Of a stretch of 13,810 bases of DNA, positions 1 to 5,809 are shown piece by piece. A model generated the notes under the pieces. It had not been told where the DNA came from, did not search any database, and saw only the letters and a list, made by a program, of their open reading frames with translations. Origin of the DNA: Paracoccaceae bacterium (lineage in GTDB: Bacteria; Pseudomonadota; Alphaproteobacteria; Rhodobacterales; Rhodobacteraceae); assembly GCA_026997055.1 (NCBI GenBank), contig JALWJU010000386.1, forward strand, positions 1 through 13,810. Reading direction: 5' to 3'. The position numbers and the translations under genes are program-made. Numbering within the stretch: position 1 is the first letter of the stretch; every line of letters begins with the position of its first letter.

Positions 1-1310
1 CCCTGCGCGACCCCTCCCTGCCCCCGCACGCCATCGTCGAAGAATACGAGGACGGCGGCGCGCTGAGGAATGACGGCGTGCGGCTTAAGCCTGCGAACAG
101 GAACCCGTGGTATGTGCTGGCAACGATCTGGGGGGAGCAGGGGGGGAACTGGATTGACGCCAAACTCGCTGCGCAAAACCGTGATACGTGGAACGCTTGG
201 GCCGATGGAAGGCTGACAGGTGAGGAGCGCGGAGAAGTACTTCAGCGCTTTCGCACACGGCTCGGTGACAGCGCATCCGACCTTCCCAATCCAAAACTGC
301 TTTGTAATTTCCGCAACACCCACTTTACCCGGCCTTGTCAATTCGACGGATATGTTTTTCCCGGAAAGGTGTTTTTTGATTGTTCACATTTCCAGCATTA
401 TACCAGTTTCCTCGGCACGCAATTCAAAGACGAAGTGTTTTTCGAAAATACATATTTCAACGATACAGCGGTTTTCAGCCAATCAAAGTTTCACCGAAAT
501 TCATGGTTCACGGATAGTCACTTTGCCGAGATGGTGTATTTTCAGCAGGCAGTTTTGCATTGGGCCAGTCGGTTTTGGAATGTTGTGTTTTGCGGCAAGG
601 CTGATTTCAAACTCGCAAGGTTTCAACGCGGCATTGGTTTCAGAAGGACTACCTTTCACAAGGAAGCGGATTTTTCTTCGGCCATTTTCGAAGCCTCCAC
701 CCGCTTCGACAATGCCCGTTTCCTGACCCACGTCCCCGAATTCCACGCCGCCGACCTCTATGACGATACGGTTTTCACCCTACCCGACCGCCACAAGAAA
801 AACTGGCCCAAGAAATTCGGCGGCGACTACATGCCCGCCGGTGACCAGAAACGTGCCTATTCCCGCCTGCGCCTGTTCTATGCCAAGACCCAGCAGATCG
901 ACGAAGAGCAGTTCTTTCACCGTCAGGAAATGCGTTGCAAGCGGGAGTTGGCCAAGGGGCCGACCCGAGCCCTCTACTCCCTCTACGCGCTCCTGTCCGA
1001 TTACGGCATCTCCATCTGGCGGCCGCTGGCGGCAATGGGGGTGCTGATCACGCTTGGCGCCGCGCTGTTCAGCTTTCACACCGGCATGCAGGGCACGCCG
1101 CCCGCCGGCAGCACCTTCTGGCAAGGCATGGGCTGGTCCCTCGCCAACGCGCTCCCTTTCACCGGCTTCGGGCGCACCTATTTTGGTGCCGAGTTCTATC
1201 AGGCCCTGCCCACATGGCTGAAGATATATGCAGGCGCGCAGACGCTGGCCGCCCTCCCCCTCCTGTTCCTCCTCGGCCTCGGCCTGCGCAACACCTTTCG
1301 CCTGAGATAG
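1..1310 (+). CDS. Pentapeptide-repeat protein with C-terminal two-helix, channel-like membrane domain (5' partial)
   Basis: The reading frame is open from base 3 to the TAG at 1308-1310, so the start lies left of the window. A GTG at 78 is possible but has no clear ribosome binding site, and codons 3-77 read as normal protein. From about 294 to 735 the protein carries degenerate pentapeptide repeats, with a Phe every five residues or so (for example HFTRPCQFDGYVF and FEASTRFDNARF). Such repeats fold into a right-handed quadrilateral beta-helix. A charged linker ending in SDYGISIWRP follows, then a hydrophobic helix (1011-1079), a loop containing FTGFG (1158-1172) and a second hydrophobic helix (1218-1289). 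Helix, loop with a G-aromatic-G motif, then helix recalls two-TM potassium-channel pores; this is inference. The repeat region is AT-rich compared with its flanks. The cellular role is unknown. The lipoprotein gene starts two bases after the stop. Confidence 0.8.
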   Translation, partial: LRDPSLPPHAIVEEYEDGGALRNDGVRLKPANRNPWYVLATIWGEQGGNWIDAKLAAQNRDTWNAWADGRLTGEERGEVLQRFRTRLGDSASDLPNPKLLCNFRNTHFTRPCQFDGYVFPGKVFFDCSHFQHYTSFLGTQFKDEVFFENTYFNDTAVFSQSKFHRNSWFTDSHFAEMVYFQQAVLHWASRFWNVVFCGKADFKLARFQRGIGFRRTTFHKEADFSSAIFEASTRFDNARFLTHVPEFHAADLYDDTVFTLPDRHKKNWPKKFGGDYMPAGDQKRAYSRLRLFYAKTQQIDEEQFFHRQEMRCKRELAKGPTRALYSLYALLSDYGISIWRPLAAMGVLITLGAALFSFHTGMQGTPPAGSTFWQGMGWSLANALPFTGFGRTYFGAEFYQALPTWLKIYAGAQTLAALPLLFLLGLGLRNTFRLR

Positions 1311-1312
1311 CC

Positions 1313-1951
1313 ATGAAACGCCTCGCCCTGCCTTTCCTGCTTGCCGCCAGCCTCGCCGCTTGCGCCCGCCCGCTGACCCCGGGCGAGACCGCCTTTGCCC
1401 GCGACATGTTCGGCGACACGCTCGACCCGGCGCGCGTGCGCGTGCGCATGGGCGCGGGCCTCGCCCCCCTGCCGAAACCCGCGCCCGCACCCCCCGCCAG
1501 AGCCAGGCGCGCCGACATCCCCGAAGGCTTCTGCACCCGCACCCCCCAGCCACGCCGGATCCGCTGGCCCGCCGCCTTCGTGCTGGGAAACACCGTGTTC
1601 ATGAAGCGCGAATACTACGCCGCCGATACCTTCCCCGGCTGGCCCGACCGCTTCCTTGTGCCCCAGGGCTTCCTCATGGCCCACGAGCTTGTCCATGTCT
1701 GGCAATGGCAGAATCGCGCCACCACCCGTTACTCGCCGCTCAGACCGCTCGCCGAGGCCGCCCGCAAGGCCGACCCCTATTTCTGGGACGGCACCGGCCC
1801 GCGCCCCTTCCGGGCCTACGGCTTCGAACAGCAGGCGGCCCTGGTCGAGGACTATCTGTGCTATCGCCTGTTCGAGCCGACCAACCCGCGCCTGAACGAG
1901 CTTCGCGCCATCCTCGCCCCGGTGCTGCCACTGGCCCGCATCCCGGACTGA
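1313..1951 (+). CDS. Small lipoprotein with HExxH motif (putative metalloprotease-like)
   Basis: 212 residues from the ATG at 1313, two bases after the preceding stop, so probably co-transcribed and translationally coupled. The N-terminus is a lipoprotein signal: K2-R3, a hydrophobic core, then the lipobox LAAC with the lipidated Cys at residue 17. The mature protein should be anchored in a membrane facing the periplasm. A Pro/Ala/Arg-rich linker (about residues 50-68) leads to a compact domain with HELVH at 124-128, within MAHELVHVWQW. HExxH followed by aromatic residues is typical of zinc-binding peptidase-like domains. A possible third ligand, such as Glu in the FEQQAALVEDY segment (about residues 175-185), is plausible but unproven. 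I do not recognise a named family. Catalytic activity is inference from the motif alone; a structural role is also possible. Confidence 0.8.
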   Translation: MKRLALPFLLAASLAACARPLTPGETAFARDMFGDTLDPARVRVRMGAGLAPLPKPAPAPPARARRADIPEGFCTRTPQPRRIRWPAAFVLGNTVFMKREYYAADTFPGWPDRFLVPQGFLMAHELVHVWQWQNRATTRYSPLRPLAEAARKADPYFWDGTGPRPFRAYGFEQQAALVEDYLCYRLFEPTNPRLNELRAILAPVLPLARIPD

Positions 1952-2010
1952 CCTTTCATCTTTCCCGAAATACTCCCGCCGGAGGCGCGATTTTTCTGCG
2001 AAAAATCGCC
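1952..2010 (+). repeat. Dispersed intergenic repeat, copy A (conserved 35-nt block plus hairpin)
   Basis: The element starts directly after the lipoprotein stop codon. Bases 1952-1986 are identical to the reverse complement of 5123-5157. The next part, 1987-2009, is a perfect 10-bp inverted repeat (GCGATTTTTC/GAAAAATCGC) with a TGC loop. The hairpin could stop transcription from the lipoprotein gene, although no T-tract follows. A related hairpin stands at 11847-11871. From memory, similar sequences recur between genes in Rhodobacteraceae genomes; I could not check this. Confidence 0.75.
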
Positions 2011-2070
2011 CGCCCCCGCCGCCACGCAAAGCCCCCTGTCGCATTTGCGCTCTCATGGGTCGGCTGGTTC

Positions 2071-2099
2071 TTCCCTGTGCCCGGCCAAGCCCCTAGACT
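2071..2099 (+). promoter_or_regulatory. Weak candidate promoter for the dimethylglycine dehydrogenase-like gene
   Basis: A TAGACT (2094-2099) matches four of six bases of the -10 consensus. A TTCCCT 17 bases upstream (2071-2076) matches only three of six -35 bases. Initiation near 2105 would give a leader of roughly 25 bases ending in the strong ribosome binding site. This is a pattern match only. Confidence 0.25.
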
Positions 2100-2116
2100 G
2101 CGCCCATGGAGCCAAG

Positions 2117-2123
2117 GGAGGAG
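2117..2123 (+). promoter_or_regulatory. Ribosome binding site deciding the start at 2129
   Basis: GGAGGAG lies five bases before the ATG at 2129. The frame is open further upstream, with an ATG at 2045, but that stretch reads as non-protein (RSHGSAGSSL) and has no comparable binding site. The family's N-terminal FAD-binding strand begins right after 2129. Confidence 0.75.
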
Positions 2124-2128
2124 ACGGG

Positions 2129-4633
2129 ATGAAAACCAGGGTAAAGGCGCTTGTGGTCGGCGGCGGCGCGGTAGGTACCTCGATCGCCTATCACCTGGCG
2201 CGTGCCGGCTGGGACGACGTGATGCTGATCGAGCGCGACGAACTCACCGCGGGCTCCACCTGGCACGCGGCCGGGCTTCTGCCGCTGTTCAACATGTCCT
2301 ACGCCACCACCCATATCCACCAGTATTCGGTGGAATTCTACAAGACGCTGAAGGCCGAGACCGGGCTCGATGCGGGCTTCGCCGTGGTGGGCAATCTGCG
2401 CATGGCCCAGACCGAGGAGCGGATGGACGAATACATGCTCTACGCCTCCACCGCCGAAACCTGCGGCGTGCCGTATGTTTTCCTCACTCCCGATGAGATC
2501 AAGGCGCGCTGGCCGCTCATCGAGACTTCCGACCTCAAGGGCGCGCTGTATCACCATACCGACGGCTACATAAACCCCGCCGACGTGACCCAGGCCATGG
2601 CCAGGGGCGCGCGCCAGCGCGGCGTCGAGATCGTGCGCAAGCTTCAGGCCGATGCCTTCCGCTGGAACGGCGCCGCCTGGGAAGTCACCTGCACCAGGAT
2701 GGTCGAGAAGGGCGGCAATCTGGTGCCATCCGATGAAACCGTCACCATCACCGCCGAGCATGTGGTGACCGCCTCCGGCAACCACGCCCAGCGCACCGCG
2801 CGGCTTCTGGGCATCAGGATCCCGGCGATCCCGGTCGAGCACCAGTTCATCGTCATGGATGCCGACCCCGAACTGGTCAGATGGCGCGCCGAGGGCAGGC
2901 CGGAGCACCCGGTGATCCGCGACGCCGACGCCCAGTCCTATGTGCGCGAGGAGCGCGGCGGCTGGATCCTCGGCGTTTACGAAAAGGGCGCGCCGGCGCG
3001 CTTCGAATACGGCGTGCCCGACAGCTTCCGCGCCGACCTGTTCCCGCTCGATCTGGAGCGGATCGAAAGCCAGTACATGGCCATGCTCCACCGCATCCCC
3101 TCTTGCCGGGATTCGGGCCTCAAGGACGATTTCAACGGGCCGATCTGCTACACGCCCGACGGTAACCCGCTGGTGGGCCCCGCCCCGGGGCTCAGAAACA
3201 TGTGGCTGGCCGAGGGCTTCTCCTTCGGCATCACCGCGGCCGGGGGCACCGGCCACTACCTCGCCCAGATGATGGTCGAGGGCGAAGCCGAGATCGACAT
3301 GGCCTCCCTCGACCCCAAGCGCTACGGCCAGGACTGGATGACCACCGAATATGCCGCGCGCAAGAACGAGGAATGCTACAACCACGTCTATATCCTCCAC
3401 CACCCGGACGAAGAGCGCCCCGCCTGCCGGCCCCTGCGCACCGCGCCGGCCTATGACCGTCAGAAAGCGCTGGGGGCGCAGTTCGGGCAGGTCAATGGCT
3501 GGGAGCGGCCCAATTACTACGGCCCGAAGGACGCGCCCGCCGATTTCGACGAGAAATCGCGCTCGTTTCGCCGCGGCGGCTGGTGGCAATACGCAGTCGA
3601 GGAGGCCCGCGCCATCCGCGAGGGCGTGGGGCTGATCGACGCCACCGCCTTCGCCAAGCATGTGGTCAAGGGCCCCGGCGCCACGGCCTTTCTCGACTGG
3701 TTCACCTGCAACCGCCTGCCGAAAGTGGGCCGGATCGGCCTCACCTATGCGCTGACCTCTGCCGGCACCACGCGCAGCGAATATACCATCGTCCGCCGCG
3801 CCGAGAGCGAATATTACCTGGTCTCCGCCGGGGCCTGGGCCGCCTATGACGCCGATTTCCTGCTGAAGGCCGCCGCCGACAAGGCGGAGGAATTCGGCTA
3901 TATCGAGATCCAGGACGTGACCACGCAGCACGGTGTCTTTGCCGTGGCGGGGCCGAAATCCCGTGACCTGCTCAAGGATCTGATCCGCGACGCGGAGCCT
4001 GCCACCGCGCTCTCCAACAAGCGATTCCCGTGGCTCTCCGCCAGGCGGATCGAACTGGGCATGGTCCCGGTCGAAGCGATCCGCGTCGCCTATACGGGCG
4101 AGCTGGGCTGGGAGCTGCACCACCCCATCGAGATGCAGAACCACCTCTGGGACCGGCTGCTGGAGGCAGGCGAAAGACACGGGCTGAAGCTGGTCGGCGC
4201 GCGCGCGCAGAACTGGCTCAGGCAGGAGAAGAGCTACCGCGCCTTCGGCACCGAACTGGGCCGCGACGCCACCCCGCTGGAGGCCGGGCTCGAGCGCTTC
4301 GTGGACCTCGGCAAGGACTTCCACGGCAGGCAGGCGATGCTGGACAAGGGGATCCGCTCCAAATGCGTGACGCTCCTGATCGACGGGCCCGAAGACGCCG
4401 ACCCCTGGGGGCGCGAGGCGCTCTATCACGACGGCAGGCGCGTCGGGCGGCTGACCTCGGGCGGCTGGTCGGTGGTCTTCGGCCGCTCGATCGCCATGGG
4501 CTATGTGCCGCCGGAGATCGCCGCGCCCGGCCAGAAGCTGCAGGTGAAGATGTTTGACCGGCTCTGGCCCGCCGAAATCACACCCGACAGCCCGCATGAC
4601 CCGACCAATGCGCGCATCCGCCAGGACGGTTAG
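2129..4633 (+). CDS. FAD-dependent oxidoreductase/GcvT fusion, dimethylglycine/sarcosine dehydrogenase family
   Basis: 834 residues, the usual size for this family. Residues 5-35 form an FAD-binding Rossmann motif (GGGAVG at 11-16, Glu35 at the end of strand 2). The following STWHAAG contains His46, at the place where family members carry covalently bound flavin. The DAO-type oxidase domain runs to about residue 375 (DGNPLVGPAPG, then an AEGFSFG FAD contact) and is followed by a linker domain. The C-terminal half is a GcvT-like folate-binding fold with its barrel domain (GARAQNWLRQEKSYRAFG, then GRLTSGGWSV near the end). Family members oxidatively demethylate N-methylglycines and pass the one-carbon unit to tetrahydrofolate. 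The substrate here cannot be read from sequence: dimethylglycine, sarcosine or another methylated amine are all possible. It appears monocistronic or leads into the next small gene. ChoVW at the right end would fit betaine catabolism. Confidence 0.88.
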   Translation: MKTRVKALVVGGGAVGTSIAYHLARAGWDDVMLIERDELTAGSTWHAAGLLPLFNMSYATTHIHQYSVEFYKTLKAETGLDAGFAVVGNLRMAQTEERMDEYMLYASTAETCGVPYVFLTPDEIKARWPLIETSDLKGALYHHTDGYINPADVTQAMARGARQRGVEIVRKLQADAFRWNGAAWEVTCTRMVEKGGNLVPSDETVTITAEHVVTASGNHAQRTARLLGIRIPAIPVEHQFIVMDADPELVRWRAEGRPEHPVIRDADAQSYVREERGGWILGVYEKGAPARFEYGVPDSFRADLFPLDLERIESQYMAMLHRIPSCRDSGLKDDFNGPICYTPDGNPLVGPAPGLRNMWLAEGFSFGITAAGGTGHYLAQMMVEGEAEIDMASLDPKRYGQDWMTTEYAARKNEECYNHVYILHHPDEERPACRPLRTAPAYDRQKALGAQFGQVNGWERPNYYGPKDAPADFDEKSRSFRRGGWWQYAVEEARAIREGVGLIDATAFAKHVVKGPGATAFLDWFTCNRLPKVGRIGLTYALTSAGTTRSEYTIVRRAESEYYLVSAGAWAAYDADFLLKAAADKAEEFGYIEIQDVTTQHGVFAVAGPKSRDLLKDLIRDAEPATALSNKRFPWLSARRIELGMVPVEAIRVAYTGELGWELHHPIEMQNHLWDRLLEAGERHGLKLVGARAQNWLRQEKSYRAFGTELGRDATPLEAGLERFVDLGKDFHGRQAMLDKGIRSKCVTLLIDGPEDADPWGREALYHDGRRVGRLTSGGWSVVFGRSIAMGYVPPEIAAPGQKLQVKMFDRLWPAEITPDSPHDPTNARIRQDG

Positions 4634-4644
4634 GGTCTTTCTGC

Positions 4645-4668
4645 GGCACTTTTGCCCTTTTGTTTTTT
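4645..4668 (+). terminator. Weak candidate intrinsic terminator after the oxidoreductase gene
   Basis: A short stem GGCA/TGCC (4645-4648 with 4653-4656, loop CTTT) is followed by a T-rich run (4658-4668, interrupted by one G). The position just downstream of the stop codon suits termination, but four base pairs is a weak stem. Confidence 0.35.
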
Positions 4669-4683
4669 CTCGGGGCGGCTAAT

Positions 4684-4701
4684 CTGATTTCGGTGAATCA
4701 G
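4684..4701 (+). promoter_or_regulatory. Inverted repeat touching the ribosome binding site of the small membrane protein
   Basis: CTGATT (4684-4689) pairs with AATCAG (4696-4701); one more T-G wobble leaves the tetraloop CGGT. The 3' arm shares its last two bases with the Shine-Dalgarno AGGAGG (4700-4705). In the transcript this hairpin could partly mask the ribosome binding site, or it may be an operator. Regulation is inference. Confidence 0.35.
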
Positions 4702-4709
4702 GAGGAAAC

Positions 4710-5024
4710 ATGCCCAGGCTCGTCCGTCTTTACATCCGCCAGGTCCTCGTCGGCTTTGCCTTGTCGGGCCTGTTTGTCGCCGCGCTTCTGTATCTGAACG
4801 TGGGCAATCTCTGGCATCTCGTATCGACGTCTCCCATGGGATGGATCGCGGTGCTGATGCTGTTCATGTTCCACGGGCTGGTCTTTGCCGGAGTGCAGTT
4901 TGCCATCGTGATCATGCGCATGGAAGAAAGGCAGGACGGCCCCCGCGGAGGCAGGCGGGCGCCGGTTGCGACCGATATCCCGGCGCGGGTAATGGCGACA
5001 GCGCCCGGAAAGGCCGGGTCCTGA
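4710..5024 (+). CDS. Small conserved two-helix membrane protein of unknown function
   Basis: 104 residues from the ATG at 4710, preceded by a strong AGGAGG four bases upstream. Two hydrophobic segments, at about residues 9-30 and 44-68, predict an inner-membrane hairpin. The N-terminus is basic (PRLVRLYIRQ), and the C-terminal tail of about 35 residues is polar and basic, probably cytoplasmic. From memory it resembles a short hypothetical protein common in Rhodobacteraceae, in which the IRQV, NLWHLV and FAGVQF patches recur; no function is known to me. It follows the dehydrogenase by 76 bases with a possible weak terminator between them, so it may be an independent unit. The good ribosome binding site and the clear helix pattern support a real gene. 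Confidence 0.75.
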   Translation: MPRLVRLYIRQVLVGFALSGLFVAALLYLNVGNLWHLVSTSPMGWIAVLMLFMFHGLVFAGVQFAIVIMRMEERQDGPRGGRRAPVATDIPARVMATAPGKAGS

Positions 5025-5045
5025 CCCTAGAAGCGTATTTCCCAG

Positions 5046-5070
5046 GCTGCCCGGCCCCATGTCCGGCAGC
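5046..5070 (+). terminator. GC-rich hairpin downstream of the small membrane protein gene
   Basis: GCTGCC (5046-5051) pairs with GGCAGC (5065-5070), and two more G-C pairs follow after a bulged C, leaving an 8-base loop. It begins 22 bases after the stop codon. No T-tract follows, so it may mark an RNA 3' end or be part of the larger repeat: GTCCGGCAG (5061-5069) recurs at 11816-11824. Confidence 0.35.
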
Positions 5071-5094
5071 GCGCTCCGGATGCGACGGGCGGTC

Positions 5095-5157
5095 GGGGGG
5101 CGATTTTTCCTGAGAAAATCATGCCTCCGGCGGGAGTATTTCGGGAAAGATGAAAGG
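5095..5157 (-). repeat. Dispersed intergenic repeat, copy B (inverted relative to copy A)
   Basis: Bases 5123-5157 are the exact reverse complement of the 35-nt block at 1952-1986. The adjoining hairpin (5102-5120) has decayed to six pairs plus a G-T wobble. Bases 5095-5109 (GGGGGGCGATTTTTC) match 11843-11857 exactly. No minus-strand gene ends here, so unlike copy A this one is not placed as a 3' end element. It sits directly against the nfu operator. Confidence 0.75.
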
Positions 5158-5158
5158 C

Positions 5159-5177
5159 TTCTGGAATCGTTCCAGAA
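5159..5177 (+). promoter_or_regulatory. Candidate operator upstream of nfu: perfect 8-3-8 palindrome
   Basis: TTCTGGAA-TCG-TTCCAGAA is a perfect inverted repeat ending two bases before the TTGACA -35 box. The GAA-N3-TTC centre has the spacing of the iron control element bound by Irr-type Fur-family regulators in alphaproteobacteria (remembered consensus roughly TTTAGAA-N3-TTCTAAA). Iron control of an iron-sulfur carrier gene would make sense. The identity of the regulator is inference. Confidence 0.5.
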
Positions 5178-5179
5178 AC

Positions 5180-5208
5180 TTGACATGCCCCCGGGGCATG
5201 GGCATATG
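5180..5208 (+). promoter_or_regulatory. Candidate promoter of the nfu-tsaB-rimI cluster
   Basis: A perfect -35 box, TTGACA (5180-5185), is followed after exactly 17 bases by CATATG (5203-5208), which matches only three of six -10 bases. Transcription would begin near 5214-5216, giving a leader of about 18 bases before the ATG at 5233. The spacer is almost filled by a second palindrome, and the first one adjoins the -35 box. Confidence 0.5.
5184..5200 (+). promoter_or_regulatory. Second palindrome, in the nfu promoter spacer
   Basis: CATGCCCC-C-GGGGCATG is a perfect 17-base palindrome overlapping the last two bases of the -35 box. Its place suits a repressor, or an activator that twists the promoter (MerR-like). 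I do not recognise the binding protein. Confidence 0.4.
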
Positions 5209-5232
5209 AGAGCCAGCAGGAAAGGCAGCCCG

Positions 5233-5796
5233 ATGTTCATCCAGACCGAAAACACCCCGAATCCCGCAACGCTCAAGTTTCTTCCCGGCCAGTCGGTCCT
5301 GGGTACGGGCACGGCGGATTTCACCTCGCCCGAGGAGGCGGCGAATTCGCCGCTGGCTTACCGGCTGTTTCGTGTCGATGGGGTGGAGGGGGTGTTTCTG
5401 GGCTCGGATTTCATCACCGTGACCAAGGCGGATTCGGTGGAGTGGGACCATCTGAAGCCTTCGGTCCTGGGGGCGATCGTGGAGCATTTCCAATCCGGCC
5501 AGCCGGCGCTCGAAGGGGCGGCGGCGCCCGGTCATGCGGCCCATGACGCGGCCGGGGAAGACAGTGAAATCATTGCCAAAATCAAGGAGTTGCTGGATAC
5601 GCGCGTGCGTCCGGCCGTGGCTCAGGACGGCGGCGACATCACCTTTCACGGCTTTGACCGCGGCGTGGTCTATCTGCATATGCAGGGGGCCTGCGCGGGC
5701 TGTCCTTCTTCGACCCTGACCCTGAAGATGGGCATCGAGAACCTGCTCAAGCATTACATCCCCGAAGTGAGCGAAGTGCGCCCGGTCCAGCCCTGA
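5233..5796 (+). CDS. NifU-like Fe-S cluster scaffold/carrier protein (Nfu)
   Basis: 187 residues. The start at 5233 gives the characteristic opening MFIQTENTPNPATLKF. In-frame ATGs at 5206 and 5185 would overlap the promoter and add non-conserved residues. Residues 1-88 form the Nfu N-terminal domain. After an Ala/His-rich linker (about 95-110) comes the NifU C-terminal domain with AQDGGDI and the cluster-binding CAGC (Cys154, Cys157). Two such subunits typically hold one [4Fe-4S] cluster between them and deliver it to client enzymes in the cytoplasm. It leads tsaB (13-base gap) and rimI, an order I recall as common in Rhodobacteraceae. The upstream palindromes suggest iron or redox control. 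The family is clear; the choice between the names nfuA and nifU is convention only. Confidence 0.93.
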   Translation: MFIQTENTPNPATLKFLPGQSVLGTGTADFTSPEEAANSPLAYRLFRVDGVEGVFLGSDFITVTKADSVEWDHLKPSVLGAIVEHFQSGQPALEGAAAPGHAAHDAAGEDSEIIAKIKELLDTRVRPAVAQDGGDITFHGFDRGVVYLHMQGACAGCPSSTLTLKMGIENLLKHYIPEVSEVRPVQP

Positions 5797-5809
5797 TCGG
5801 GGGCGTGGC

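Noticed and set aside
780..1553. 257-residue minus-strand open frame across the gene 1/lipoprotein junction
   Set aside because: Arg/Gly-rich low complexity, crossing a two-base junction between two genuine plus-strand genes.
2093..4597. 834-residue open frame on the minus strand opposite the dehydrogenase
   Set aside because: It mirrors the GC-rich third positions of the plus-strand gene, is low-complexity in Gly/Ala/His/Arg, and has no recognisable domain. The plus-strand product is a clear family match.
5159..5177. Resemblance of the palindrome to a eukaryotic heat-shock element (nTTCnnGAAn)
   Set aside because: Coincidental in a bacterial promoter; the iron-control geometry is the more sensible reading.
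5185..5232. Upstream in-frame ATGs (5185, 5206) as nfu starts
   Set aside because: They fall within the promoter elements and add residues not typical of the family, which begins MFIQTE.
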